Shown: positions 17,632 to 30,153, counted from the stretch's first letter. The stretch is DNA of 64,000 nt from CAJCJE01 sp963818685 (GCA_963818685.1 CAWFTJ010000001.1:558001-622000), one strand, 5' to 3'. The notes: generated by a model not told the origin, from the letters alone. Program-made: numbers and translations.

Positions 17632-17880
17632 TTACGGACCGAACGCGAACACCGGTGGGGTCGGGTTCACCCCGTTCTCGTTGACGCAGACGAAGTTCTT
17701 GCCGATCTGGTAGATGCCGGTGTCGTCGTCGCCGAACGTCCATCCGGGGAGCACGCCGACTTCGGTGCTCGTGCCGGTGGCCGAATCGACCTTCAACACG
17801 TCGTCGCTGGTCGGCGTGTCCCAGCGGCGCCGGCCGGTGCCGATGTCGTAGCCGATCAGGTGGACGGGTGACGGTAGAAG
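17632..17880 (-). pseudogene. 3' fragment of a quinoprotein/beta-propeller gene
   Basis: About 80 codons read VHLIGYDIGTGRRRWDTPTS ... STEVGVLPGWTFGDDDTGIY and close with TAA at 17632. The GYDxxTGRRxW pattern is that of PQQ-like beta-propeller blades. The frame has no start codon in its unique part and its 5' end runs into the helicase gene, so it looks like a truncated gene end left behind by a rearrangement. Confidence 0.5.
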
Positions 17881-17887
17881 TGCCGGC

Positions 17888-20992
<3,105 letters not shown>

Positions 20993-21013
20993 GTCGAAAA
21001 AATCTTGCCGCTC

Positions 21014-21049
21014 ACGCAAACTTGCAAGAGCCGCAAGTTTGCGTATGAT
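21014..21049. promoter_or_regulatory. TetR operator over divergent promoters
   Basis: ACGCAAACTTGC (21014-21025) and GCAAGTTTGCGT (21033-21044) are a perfect 12-bp inverted repeat with a 7-bp centre. It overlaps a plus-strand promoter TTGCAA (21022-21027) and TATGAT (21044-21049, 6 nt before the TetR ATG), so binding would block transcription. Confidence 0.85.
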
Positions 21050-21055
21050 GCAAAC

Positions 21056-21670
21056 ATGGTCGAGCACCTGGGACTGCGGGAGCGCAAGAAGCTCGAAACC
21101 CGAGCGGCGCTGAGCTGGGCGGCGCTGAACCTCGCCGTCGAGCGCGGGCTGGAGAACGTGCTGGTCGAGGACATCGCGGCACGCGCGAACGTGTCGCCGC
21201 GCACCTTCAGCAACTACTTCTCCTCCAAGGAGGAGGCGATCTGCGCGATCAGCACGGGTCGGATCGAGGGCATCGTGGCCGCGTTCCGCGCGCGGCCCGC
21301 CGACGAGCCGCTCTGGGATTCGCTGACCGCCGCCATGCTCACCCCGTACGACGTGCCGGTGGATCCGGACCGCGACTTCGTCGCGCGCAGCCAACTGATC
21401 CTGCGTCACCCGTCGTTGCAGGCGGAGACGATGCGTGCCCAACTCGCCGTGCAGGCCGCGCTCACCAAGGAGGTCGCCGCGCGCCTGCGCATCGATCCGG
21501 ACCAGGACATCTACCCGAACCTGGTGGTCGGCGTGGCGAGTGCCGCGCTGCACACCGCCCTGCGGCACTGGGCCACCAGTCCCGGCACCAGGCCGTTCCT
21601 GCCCACCCTGCGCGCGGCGCTGGACCAGGTCGCGCGGGGCCTCCCCGAGCCACGAAGGAGCAAGAAATGA
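21056..21670 (+). CDS. TetR family regulator of the FAD monooxygenase
   Basis: A 204-residue TetR protein with the helix-turn-helix at about 8-56 (RKKLETRAALSWAALNLAVE ... EDIAARANVSPRTFSNYFSS), the NYFSSKEEA form being typical of antibiotic/monooxygenase-linked TetRs. The ATG appears leaderless (TATGAT 6 nt upstream). Its stop overlaps the monooxygenase start by four bases, so repressor and enzyme are made together and the upstream palindrome provides feedback control. Confidence 0.9.
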   Translation: MVEHLGLRERKKLETRAALSWAALNLAVERGLENVLVEDIAARANVSPRTFSNYFSSKEEAICAISTGRIEGIVAAFRARPADEPLWDSLTAAMLTPYDVPVDPDRDFVARSQLILRHPSLQAETMRAQLAVQAALTKEVAARLRIDPDQDIYPNLVVGVASAALHTALRHWATSPGTRPFLPTLRAALDQVARGLPEPRRSKK

Positions 21671-23208
21671 ACGGCGACACGGACATCGTCATCGCGGGCG
21701 GTGGCCCGAACGGGCTGATGCTGGCCGGCGAGCTGAGCCTGGCCGGCGTGCGGCCGCTGCTGTTGGAGGCGCGGGGAGAACGCGGCATCGTCCAGCGCGC
21801 CAACGGTCTGGTCGGCCAGGTGGTGCAGGTGATGGACTATCGCGGGCTGTACCAACGGTTCACCGGAGCCGACGCGGCGCCGGTCCCGTCGCCTGGCTTC
21901 ATGTTCGGTGCCATGCCGCTTGAGCTGTACCGGCTGCCGAACAATCCGATGTACACGATGCGGCTTCCGCAGCACCAACTTGAGGCGCACCTCGCGGAGC
22001 GCGCGGCCGAACTCGGCGTCGACATCGCCTACGGCCACCGGATCACCGACTTCGCACAGGACCCCGACGGGGTGACCGTGCGGGTCGAGGGCCCGGACGG
22101 ACCGTACGAGCTGCGCACGAAATACCTGGTCGGGTGCGACGGCGGGAAGAGCACGGTGCGCAAGCTCGCCGGCATCGGTTTTCCCGGCTACACCAACGAT
22201 CGCTACTGCGCGCGGGCGGCCTGGGTGTCCATGCCGGACAGTGACGTCATCGACGTTCCCGGCCACGGCCGCATCGCACCCGCCACGTTGACCCGCACCG
22301 AGCACGGCGTGTTCGCGTATCTCAAGGTGGCGCCCGGAATCTTCATGCTGAACGCGTCCGAATACGACGTTGAGCCGGTGCCCGACGACGAGCCGATGAC
22401 CTTCGAGGAACTGCGCGAAGCACTGCGCCGCGTGCTGGGCACTGCACTGCCCATCGAGCCGCCCGACGTGCCGAATCCCTTGCTGCGCAGGGTGAGCGGG
22501 GTGAACACGCGGATGGCGCAACGCTACCGGGACGGGCGGGTCTTCCTGCTCGGCGACGCGGCACACGTACATTCCGCGACCGGCGGTCCCGGCCTGAACC
22601 TCGGCCTACAGGACGCGGTGAACCTCGGCTGGAAACTCGCGGCCCGGATCAACGGCCGGGCAGGCGAGGACCTGCTGGACACCTACGAGTCCGAGCGCTA
22701 TCCGGTCGGCCAGCGGGTCATGATGAGCACGATGGCGCAGACCGCGCTACAGCGACCGGGCCCCGAAGTCACCGCGCTGCGCACATTGTTCGGCGAGCTG
22801 CTCGACGACGAGGCCAACCTGGCCCGCATCGCGAACCTGATGGCCGGCGCGGACGTGCGCTACGAAACCGGCCAGCGCGGCGATCACCCGCTGCTCGGCC
22901 GCTGGATGCCGGACCTGCACCTGATCACCGGCGAGGACCGCACCAGGGTCGGCGAGCTGATGCGCCAGGCAACGGCGGTACTGCTCGACTTCGACGATTC
23001 CGACGAGCTGACCAAGGCGACCTCGGCCTGGGCGGACCGGGTCCGTGTCGTGCGCGCGAAGTGCACGACACGCGGCGAACAACCGGCGTCCGCTGTGCTG
23101 ATCCGACCGGACGGCTACGTGGCCTGGGTGGCGGACGCGGACGATCAGATCCACAGTGGACTGACATTCGCGCTGACCCGATGGTTCGGCACGCCCGTTG
23201 CCGCGTGA
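21667..23208 (+). CDS. FAD-dependent aromatic monooxygenase (RdmE/PheA/TetX-like)
   Basis: A 513-residue class A flavin hydroxylase that inserts one oxygen into an aromatic substrate using NAD(P)H. It has the FAD-binding GxGxxG variant (VIAGGGPNGLMLAGELSLAG), the DG motif (LVGCDGGKSTVRKLAG) and the GD motif (FLLGDAAHVHSATGGPGLNL). The C-terminal 130 residues form the thioredoxin-like tail of this subgroup, ending VLIRPDGYVAWVAD. Co-operonic with a TetR regulator, which suggests an inducible drug- or phenol-modifying role such as rifampicin or tetracycline hydroxylation, although the substrate is unproven. Confidence 0.9.
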   Translation: MNGDTDIVIAGGGPNGLMLAGELSLAGVRPLLLEARGERGIVQRANGLVGQVVQVMDYRGLYQRFTGADAAPVPSPGFMFGAMPLELYRLPNNPMYTMRLPQHQLEAHLAERAAELGVDIAYGHRITDFAQDPDGVTVRVEGPDGPYELRTKYLVGCDGGKSTVRKLAGIGFPGYTNDRYCARAAWVSMPDSDVIDVPGHGRIAPATLTRTEHGVFAYLKVAPGIFMLNASEYDVEPVPDDEPMTFEELREALRRVLGTALPIEPPDVPNPLLRRVSGVNTRMAQRYRDGRVFLLGDAAHVHSATGGPGLNLGLQDAVNLGWKLAARINGRAGEDLLDTYESERYPVGQRVMMSTMAQTALQRPGPEVTALRTLFGELLDDEANLARIANLMAGADVRYETGQRGDHPLLGRWMPDLHLITGEDRTRVGELMRQATAVLLDFDDSDELTKATSAWADRVRVVRAKCTTRGEQPASAVLIRPDGYVAWVADADDQIHSGLTFALTRWFGTPVAA

Positions 23209-23227
23209 TCATTCGAGATTCAGCGGC

Positions 23228-23268
23228 CTTGACAAGGCTTGACAAGGCGTAGTTGATCGAAGCACGAT
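23228..23268 (+). promoter_or_regulatory. candidate promoter with tandem -35 repeats
   Basis: CTTGACAAGG occurs twice in direct tandem (23228-23237, 23238-23247), giving two perfect TTGACA boxes 10 bp apart. CACGAT at 23263-23268 lies 18 bp from the second. It precedes the lactate permease. Confidence 0.55.
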
Positions 23269-23317
23269 GTGGCCCCCACCACACTCCTTTCGTCCAGCGT
23301 CGGCCGGAGGCGATGTC

Positions 23318-24943
23318 GTGTTCGCGCAGATCCTGGACCCGGTGCACAGCGTGCTCGGCAGCACCCTCATCGCGCTCGTCCCGGTCGTGGTGCTGTTGTT
23401 GCTGCTCGCGGTCTTCCGGCTCTCCGCATGGCAGGCCGTGATCATCGGCGCGATCGTCACCATCCTGCTCGGCACGCTGGTCTGGCGCGCGCCGGTCGGC
23501 AAGGCGCTCACCGCGTACGGGCTCGGTTCGGCGAGCGGGTTCTGGTCGATCGACTGGATCGTGTTCTGGGGCGTGATCATCTACAACACGCTGGTCACGA
23601 CCGGCGCGTTCGACGGGTTCAAGCGGTGGCTGATCCAACAGGCCACCGCGGACATCCGGGTGCAGACGCTGTTGATGGCGTGGGCGTTCGGGGCGTTGAT
23701 GGAGGGTTTGGTCGGGTTCGGCTATCCGTGGGCGGTGGTGGCGCCGCTGCTGATCTCCTTCGGCATCGCGGATCTTGCCGCGATCCGGGTGGCCGCGCTG
23801 GCCAACAACGCGCCGGTCTCCTTCGGTGCGCTCGGCGCGCCGATCATCGGCCTGGCCACGGTCACCGGGTTGCCGCTGCTCGCCCTGTCCGCGTCGATCG
23901 GCAAGATCGTCGCGGTGCTGGCGCTCGCCCCGCCGTGGATCCTGCTCTACCTGGTCAGCGGCAGGCGCGGGGTGCGGGAGGGGTGGCCGCTCGCACTGGT
24001 CGGCTCGCTGGCCTACATCGCCGGCCAGTTCCCCACCTCGCAGTACCTCGGCCCGTACCTGCCGGACGTGCTCGGCTCATTGGTCTGCTTCGCGGCGCTG
24101 CTCGGACTGCTCAAGATCTGGCAGCCGCGCACCACCATGGGTTTCGGCGGCCACGACCTGACCGACGACGAGATCGAGGCGCACCGGCTGCGCTCGGTCG
24201 GCGGCCAGGACGCGGGTGCCGCTTCGCCACTGCGCGGACTGCTGCCCTTCGGCATCCTGATCGCGGTCGTGGTCGCGTGGACCGGGCCGTGGTCCGGCCT
24301 GCCGAAGTACGTGCCGTTCGCGCCGAAGGTCAGCGCCCTGTCCTCGCTCGCGCCTGCGACGGTGTCCACCACCTGGAAGTTCGCGCCGTTCACCGCGGGC
24401 ACGGCCATCCTGGTGTGCTGGCTTGTGATCATGGCGTATCTGCGGCCGAATCGCGCCCAGCTGCGCAAGACCTTCGCGGACGCGTTCCGGCAGATCTGGG
24501 GCGCGCTGCTGGTCGGCCCGCTGATCTTCGGCCTTGCCGAGGTCTACAACTACTCGGGCATGGCCAACTCGATGGCCAACGGCTTCGCCAAGCTCGGCAC
24601 CGCCTTCCTGGTGCTCTCCCCCGTGCTCGGCTGGATCGCGGTCGCGCTCTCCGGTTCCAACACCTCGTCCAACGCGGTGTTCGGCCAGTTCCAGTACACC
24701 GTCGCGCGGCTGCTGCACGCACCGGTCCTGCTGTTCCCCTCGCTGAACTCGCTCGGCGCCGAGGTGGGCAAGCCGGTCGCGCCGCAGACCGCGAGCGTCG
24801 GCGTTTCGACGACGCGGTTCGTCCGGGACGAGGGCCAGGTCATCCGCTACAACATGGGCTGGACCCTGGTCATCCTCGCCTACCTGATCTGCGTCGGCGT
24901 GCTGTTCTACTTCGTCTTCCCCGGAGCGGTCACAATCGGTTGA
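23318..24943 (+). CDS. lldP: L-lactate permease (LldP/GlcA family)
   Basis: A 541-residue membrane transporter with about 13 helices. Family landmarks include FGALMEGLVGFGYPWAVVAP, ANNAPVSFGALGAPI, LSGSNTSSNAVFGQFQ and GKPVAPQTASVGVSTT. It imports lactate and/or glycolate with protons. The GTG start has GGAGG 7 nt upstream; an in-frame ATG 51 bases earlier lacks a site. No lactate dehydrogenase or LldR-type regulator is next to it. The 3' end overlaps the convergent lipoprotein gene by 14 bp. Confidence 0.92.
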   Translation: MFAQILDPVHSVLGSTLIALVPVVVLLLLLAVFRLSAWQAVIIGAIVTILLGTLVWRAPVGKALTAYGLGSASGFWSIDWIVFWGVIIYNTLVTTGAFDGFKRWLIQQATADIRVQTLLMAWAFGALMEGLVGFGYPWAVVAPLLISFGIADLAAIRVAALANNAPVSFGALGAPIIGLATVTGLPLLALSASIGKIVAVLALAPPWILLYLVSGRRGVREGWPLALVGSLAYIAGQFPTSQYLGPYLPDVLGSLVCFAALLGLLKIWQPRTTMGFGGHDLTDDEIEAHRLRSVGGQDAGAASPLRGLLPFGILIAVVVAWTGPWSGLPKYVPFAPKVSALSSLAPATVSTTWKFAPFTAGTAILVCWLVIMAYLRPNRAQLRKTFADAFRQIWGALLVGPLIFGLAEVYNYSGMANSMANGFAKLGTAFLVLSPVLGWIAVALSGSNTSSNAVFGQFQYTVARLLHAPVLLFPSLNSLGAEVGKPVAPQTASVGVSTTRFVRDEGQVIRYNMGWTLVILAYLICVGVLFYFVFPGAVTIG

Positions 24944-25568
24944 GCGCGCTGCGCAGCATGGCGGTCATCTGCGCGAGCGCCGTCGCGTTGCCCGCGTTGT
25001 GTTCCGATGCCAGGAACTGCACCACGTCCAGGGTGGACCCGACCGGGTACACGGCGGCGACCACGTACGCGAGCGGTCCCGACGAATCGGACATCACATA
25101 GGACGCGGCCGGCGTGCCGAGTCCGGTGACGGGTTGCGAGATCGCGCCCTGCGCCAGAAAGGGCTTGATGACGCTGTCGAGGTAGCGCTGCGGGTTGCCG
25201 CTCGCCATCGGGTCGACCAGGACCTGTAGGGCGGCGAGTTGCTGCTTGGCGCCGTTGAGGTAAGTGCAGGTGTAGAGGGTCGCGCCGGTCTGCTGCGGCA
25301 CCGGTTGCTGTTCCCGCGAGGTCACCGGGATCTGGTAGATGTCGCCGACCTCGGCCGCCGGCAGCAGCGGGCAGGCGGCGGTGACCTGCTTGGTGGCCGG
25401 GGGCCGGGCGGTGCTGGAGTCCGCCCTTGGCGCGACGGGCTGGGTGACGGCGGGTCGGGCGGTGCCGCTGACCGGGTCCGAGCAGCCGGCGAGGAAAGCC
25501 AGACCGGCGCAGGCGGCGAGAAGGAGCCGCGTCGGCTCCTGTCTCGCTCCGCGTCTGCCCCAGCTCAT
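24930..25568 (-). CDS. lipoprotein, DUF3558-like
   Basis: A 212-residue exported lipoprotein: positive N-terminus, hydrophobic core and lipobox LAGC, then a Ser/Thr/Pro/Ala linker (about 30-60). The mature domain starts ACPLLPAAEVGDIYQIPVTS and contains YTCTYLNGAKQQLAALQVLV, so two cysteines may form a disulfide; this pattern resembles the DUF3558/LpqN-like actinobacterial lipoproteins. Role unknown. Confidence 0.65.
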   Translation of the reverse strand: MSWGRRGARQEPTRLLLAACAGLAFLAGCSDPVSGTARPAVTQPVAPRADSSTARPPATKQVTAACPLLPAAEVGDIYQIPVTSREQQPVPQQTGATLYTCTYLNGAKQQLAALQVLVDPMASGNPQRYLDSVIKPFLAQGAISQPVTGLGTPAASYVMSDSSGPLAYVVAAVYPVGSTLDVVQFLASEHNAGNATALAQMTAMLRSALNRL

Positions 25569-25648
25569 GTCGGCACCCCATTGACCACTGATCCGGCCCG
25601 GCCATGCTACTGACCGCGACAATCGCTGCGCGTGTTCGTAGGCGCGAA

Positions 25649-28600
25649 TCAGTTCACCGTGATGCGCACGCTTGCGGTGACGCCGCCGCTGCGCACCGAG
25701 ATCGTGGCGAATCCCTGATGGCGTGCGGTGATCGTGCCGGTGCGGGCGTCCACCGACACGATCCGGGGATCGCTGGAGGCCCACACGTGCGATGCGGGAT
25801 CGGCGATCGGCACGGTGACCACCGGCAGGTTGTCGCCGCTGGTCTGGGTGCCGAGCGCGCTCAGCGTTTCGGTGTCGCCAACGGAGATCACCTGCTTCGG
25901 CGCGGTGACCGCGATCGAGGCGAGCGCCGGTTCCACGGTGAACTGGACGTCGCCGTCGTCGGTCACGTGGATCAGCCCGAAGTTGTAGAAACCGCCCTGG
26001 TTGGACGGCGCGTAGGCCGGCATGCCCAGGTCGGCGATGGTCAGCTGCGGGATGCCGCCGTGCGCGGTGTCGGTCGCGTCGCCACTTGGATCGAGGATCT
26101 GTTCGGCGAAACCGCGCGCGTGACCGTAGAGCATGATCACGTGCTTGGCCGGGTGGGTCTGCTGGTAGCGCTGGATGAGCCGCAGGTACATCCGCGCCTC
26201 CCAGCGGTCGGTGAACTGGCTGTCCGCGACGGCGTGCGGGTCGTAGGCGGGCATGTGCGTCGCCACGACGACCGAGGGCGCTGTGGTGTTGGACAACTCG
26301 TTGACCAGCCACGGGTACTGCGACTCGGCCGGCACCTGGTAGGCGTTGGAGCTGAGCAGGCCACCGTGCGCGTTGTCGGTGACGATGACCCGCGCGGCGC
26401 CTGCCCGGTAGGCGTAGTGCGTCGGGCCGAAATCGGCGGTGAACGCACCGTTCTCCGGCACGGCGCCCTGACTGATCTCGTGGTTGCCGACCGCGTCGTG
26501 ATACGGAACGCCGAGCGAGGCCATCGTGGCCTGCGCGAACGCGAGATCGGGTGCGAGGCCGTCGTCGGACATGTCGCCCATGAACTGAGCAACGGTCGGC
26601 CTGGCCTTGGCCGGCAGGGTGGTCAGCCGGTTGCCGATGACGCCGAACACGTTGCCGCTGGTGGAACCCGGATCACTGGCCAGCAGGTGGGCGTCGTCGC
26701 CGGTGAGGATGGTGGTGCCCTGCTGGCTGAACCACGCCTCGTCCTCCTCGTAGGACAGCCACGACGGGTTGTCGGGGATGGCGACGTACGGCGAGGTCAC
26801 CACCGGACGCGGCGAGTAGAGGGCCTGCAACCCGCTGATGTTCAGCGAGCTGGTGATCGTGGTGCTCGGGTTGATGGCGAGGAAGTCGAGGTAGTCCAAG
26901 GTGATCGGGAACTGGGTGCCGGCCGGGATCGCCGCCGTGTAGAGCTGCCAGCCCTGCCAGGTCACCGGGGTCTCGGCCAGCGGCAGCGCGGCGCCGTTCA
27001 CCTGGACGTACTGCTCGTGCAGGGTCAGGCCGCTCTTGTCGCCCCTGACCCAGATGCCGATCCCGGTCGGGTCCTCGCCTGCCGCGTTCGCGCCGATGGT
27101 GATGTCCTTGTTGTCCCACATCACCAGCTGCTTCACCCCGGAGGAGGCCGGCATGGTGTAGTCGAGCCGCAACGAACCGGGGGCGGTGATACCGGGCGGC
27201 AGCACGCCGGGCGCGAGACTCATCGTGGCGGGCGCGCCGGTGGTGTTGCGCATCGACCAGTTGGCCACGTCGGACAGATCGGCGACGACCTCGCTGTCCG
27301 AGCCGACCGCGACGCTCGCCGTCGTCGTCTTTCCGCCGACCGTTGCGGTCACGGTGACCAGGCCGGAACCGGTGGCAGCCGCGGTGAACAGGCCGTCGGC
27401 GTCGATCGTGCCGAGGTTCGCCGGGCTGACCGACCACTGCGCCGCGCCGGTCGCGATCACGACAGGCTGTTGGCCGAACGCGGTGGACCCGGTGAGCGAG
27501 AACTGTTGCGTGGCACCGTTGTTCAGGTTCGGCTCGGCCGGCGACACGCTCAGCGACGCCAACCTGGTCACCACGCGCAACGGCTGCGCGCCGACCGCGT
27601 GCCCGTTGCGCGCGACGATCACGCCGGCCCCGGCCTCGTGCACGGCCAGTCGGCCGTTGCTCCAACTCGCCAGGTTCGGCGGGAACACCTGCACGGTGGT
27701 GGCGCCCTCGGCCGGATTGGCGTCCGCGTCGGTCGCGTACACCGGTAGCGGGATCGTGCCGCCCGGCACCGTGGTCACCGGTGCGCCGCCGTTGACAACC
27801 ACGTTCGTGGCCGGCCCTGCGGCAGGTTCGTTGGTGTAGACGAAAAGTCCGTTGGCGACCGGACGTTCGTGGCCGTCGGACGGCGTGTTCAGCACCGAGG
27901 TAGTGGACGCACCCGGTTGGCGGGCGATCATCTCGGTCGAGCCGCCGCCGTCGAACAGCAGCGCCGTGTACGCGCCCTGCGCGATGAGGTAGCCGGCGAC
28001 CTGTGCCGGGCTGACGCCGACCGCCGTGGACTCGCCGAGCCGCCCGTCCAGGGTCACCAGGATCGCGTGCCTGCCGTCCTTGGTGATGCCGACCGCGGTT
28101 TCCGGGTTGACGCCGGAGGGCGGCGTGCCGGTCGGGTCGGTGTAGGGCTGGCCGTCCTTGACCAGTTCGGTGGCGCCGGACAGCAGCTGGGTCAGGTTGT
28201 TGTCCGGCCCGATCTCGCTGCTCAGGCCAAGCGTGTCGCCCGCGTGCACGGTGCTCGACAGCCACGCGCCGGGTGCGCCCGCGCCGAGCAGGGCCTCGGC
28301 GGGTGCCGTCAGCGTGGGCACCGAGGTGACCGTCCGCACGCTGTCCACGACCAGGTTCGCGCCGTCGGAGTGGCCGAGCACCAGCGTCGCAGGGCCGGTG
28401 AGGTTGCCGGTGGCGCCGAGGGCCGGGGTGAGTTCGGTGATCCCGTTCGGCACGTCGTTGACCACGTTGATCGAGGTGAGCGGGTGCGTTGCCGCGCCGT
28501 CGGTGATGGTGCCGGTGAAGTTCTCCTGGCCGATCACCATGGTGCCGCCCGGTTTCACGCCCAGCTGCGCGTTGTAGTTCGGGCGCGGGCTCTTGAGCAC

Positions 28601-29065
28601 CACACCGTTGCTGATCATGCCGCCGAGCGGCCTGCCGGTCGCGTTGATCTCGAAGTAGTCGCCGTTGACGCCGGCGACCGCGCCGGTCCGCGCGGCCATC
28701 GAGCTGATCGTCTCGTCCTTCGGGTCGGTGAGCACGTCACCGGCCTCGACCGTGCCGAGCCGCAGGTCGCCGTCGGCGAGGTCGACGTTCGTCACCTGCG
28801 TGTGCTGCTGGCCGGACACGGTGTCGATGGTGTCCGAGTGTTCGGTGACCCCCTTGGTCACGGTGAAGCTCGGACTGCTCGTCCTGTCCACGACCAGATC
28901 CCACGCGGACGGCGTCGCCGGCAGCCAGCCGTTGCCAGCAGCAGTCCGCGTGATGTCCATTGTGGACTTAACAGGGGCCGCTGTCGCGGTGACGGCGCTG
29001 GCCAGTGCGGTCACCGCGGCTACCGCGACGGCGCATAACAGGCGGACCCTACGACGACTCGACAC
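25649..29065 (-). CDS. secreted phosphodiester glycosidase/metallophosphatase fusion
   Basis: A 1138-residue exported protein. A signal peptide (about 1-30) precedes an NAGPA-type phosphodiester glycosidase domain (about 90-400) with GVNGDYFEINATGRPLGGMI and AVGITKDGRHAILVTLDGR ... LLFDGGGSTEMIAR. Ig-like/carbohydrate-binding beta domains follow (about 450-720, LSVSPAEPNLNNGATQQFSL). Then a calcineurin-like phosphatase (about 740-1000) shows TGDDAH, FMGDMSDDG, VGNHEIS, VATHMPAYDPH and LYGHARGF. A last BIG2-like domain ends the chain. The GTG start follows GGGAGG. It probably attacks phosphodiester-linked sugars such as teichoic acid or glycerophosphodiesters outside the cell, removing both sugar and phosphate. 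One enzyme covering two steps is inference. Confidence 0.85.
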   Translation of the reverse strand: MSSRRRVRLLCAVAVAAVTALASAVTATAAPVKSTMDITRTAAGNGWLPATPSAWDLVVDRTSSPSFTVTKGVTEHSDTIDTVSGQQHTQVTNVDLADGDLRLGTVEAGDVLTDPKDETISSMAARTGAVAGVNGDYFEINATGRPLGGMISNGVVLKSPRPNYNAQLGVKPGGTMVIGQENFTGTITDGAATHPLTSINVVNDVPNGITELTPALGATGNLTGPATLVLGHSDGANLVVDSVRTVTSVPTLTAPAEALLGAGAPGAWLSSTVHAGDTLGLSSEIGPDNNLTQLLSGATELVKDGQPYTDPTGTPPSGVNPETAVGITKDGRHAILVTLDGRLGESTAVGVSPAQVAGYLIAQGAYTALLFDGGGSTEMIARQPGASTTSVLNTPSDGHERPVANGLFVYTNEPAAGPATNVVVNGGAPVTTVPGGTIPLPVYATDADANPAEGATTVQVFPPNLASWSNGRLAVHEAGAGVIVARNGHAVGAQPLRVVTRLASLSVSPAEPNLNNGATQQFSLTGSTAFGQQPVVIATGAAQWSVSPANLGTIDADGLFTAAATGSGLVTVTATVGGKTTTASVAVGSDSEVVADLSDVANWSMRNTTGAPATMSLAPGVLPPGITAPGSLRLDYTMPASSGVKQLVMWDNKDITIGANAAGEDPTGIGIWVRGDKSGLTLHEQYVQVNGAALPLAETPVTWQGWQLYTAAIPAGTQFPITLDYLDFLAINPSTTITSSLNISGLQALYSPRPVVTSPYVAIPDNPSWLSYEEDEAWFSQQGTTILTGDDAHLLASDPGSTSGNVFGVIGNRLTTLPAKARPTVAQFMGDMSDDGLAPDLAFAQATMASLGVPYHDAVGNHEISQGAVPENGAFTADFGPTHYAYRAGAARVIVTDNAHGGLLSSNAYQVPAESQYPWLVNELSNTTAPSVVVATHMPAYDPHAVADSQFTDRWEARMYLRLIQRYQQTHPAKHVIMLYGHARGFAEQILDPSGDATDTAHGGIPQLTIADLGMPAYAPSNQGGFYNFGLIHVTDDGDVQFTVEPALASIAVTAPKQVISVGDTETLSALGTQTSGDNLPVVTVPIADPASHVWASSDPRIVSVDARTGTITARHQGFATISVRSGGVTASVRITVN

Positions 29066-29217
29066 GGGACCTCCCGACGCGGGACCGGTAATTCTGAACA
29101 CGATGCAGCGCACCATTGTTAGATGTCAACAAGATGACCGCGAGGCAACGCGGCGAGGACCGACCGGCATCGGTTGTCCGCGAGCCCCTTTCGATGCTGC
29201 TTTTGATGCTGCGCGGA

Positions 29218-30123
29218 TCAGGCCAGCGGGTCGGCGGGCTGCCAGGCGACCGGGATGAGCAGCTCGACGCCGTCACGGGCGGCCAGCGGCAGCAGCGCGT
29301 CGATGGCGACGTCGACATGGTCGAAGAAGTTGGGCGCGGCGCGCAGCGGCCGGTCGAGCCCGACGAACAGATCGTCCCAGTGCACCAGGATCACCCGCCG
29401 CGCCCCGGTGGCCAGCACGACCTCGTCCCAGTAGCGGTGCGCGAACTCGGCGGGCTGCTTGCCGAGCACGCCGATGCCAAGGTAGACGACGTCGGCGCGG
29501 TGGCCGGTCAGCATGCCGGGCCGGTAGTTGGCGCTGGCGTGCAACAGGATCCGGCCGAGCGGATGGGCGATGAGCACCGAGAAGGCGCTACCGGTCTTCC
29601 AGTCGCGGGCCCGCGCCGGCGGGGTGAGGGGTGCGTCGACGGTGCCGGGGAAGTGGTCGCCGGGGCTGTGCACCGAGTCGATGAAGGTCAGCTCGAACCG
29701 GCCGTAGCGCAGGGTGTCGCCGTCGGCGACCACGCGCAACGCCGATTCGGGCACTCCGAGCCCGCGCCCGATGTTGGCGGTGGACGCCGAGCCGATCAAC
29801 TCGGCGCCGGTTTCCAGGCTCCACAGTGGCGCGTCGAGGGCGTGGTCGTAGTGCGAGTGCGCGCAGAACACCGCGGCCAGTTCGCGTGCGCCCAGCCGGT
29901 CGACGGCCGCGCGGACGATCGCCCGGTCGGGCGCGATCCGCCCCAGGCCGACCCGCGGCAGGCCCGGTCGGGTGACGAAGCCGTCGCTGAGCACCGCGGT
30001 CTCGCCGTCGGTCAGCAGCACCGAACTGGTACCGAGAAAGTACGCGGTCAGGCCGTCCGAGTCGGCCGTGCGCGGCTGCTTGTAGGGGAGATAGGGACGC
30101 AGGCTCGGGCGCCCCAACGGCAT
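29218..30123 (-). CDS. metallo-beta-lactamase-fold hydrolase
   Basis: A 301-residue protein with the MBL motif HSHYDHALD (HxHxDH) and further ligands in DSVHSPGDHF, HASANYRPG and LVHWDD. No signal peptide is seen. It resembles the UlaG/NAPE-PLD-like branch by the short DGFVTRP start and the late His-Trp-Asp-Asp. ATG 30123 is preferred over a GTG two codons earlier. Substrate unknown; it follows the large secreted enzyme region on the same strand with about 150 bp between them, which hold no gene. Confidence 0.8.
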   Translation of the reverse strand: MPLGRPSLRPYLPYKQPRTADSDGLTAYFLGTSSVLLTDGETAVLSDGFVTRPGLPRVGLGRIAPDRAIVRAAVDRLGARELAAVFCAHSHYDHALDAPLWSLETGAELIGSASTANIGRGLGVPESALRVVADGDTLRYGRFELTFIDSVHSPGDHFPGTVDAPLTPPARARDWKTGSAFSVLIAHPLGRILLHASANYRPGMLTGHRADVVYLGIGVLGKQPAEFAHRYWDEVVLATGARRVILVHWDDLFVGLDRPLRAAPNFFDHVDVAIDALLPLAARDGVELLIPVAWQPADPLA

Positions 30124-30153
30124 TCGCACCAGGCCATCCTCGCACCCTGCCGG

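Noticed and set aside
29191..29210. GATGCTGC repeated with 12-bp period
   Set aside because: Only two copies in a short intergenic stretch, with no symmetry or clear role.
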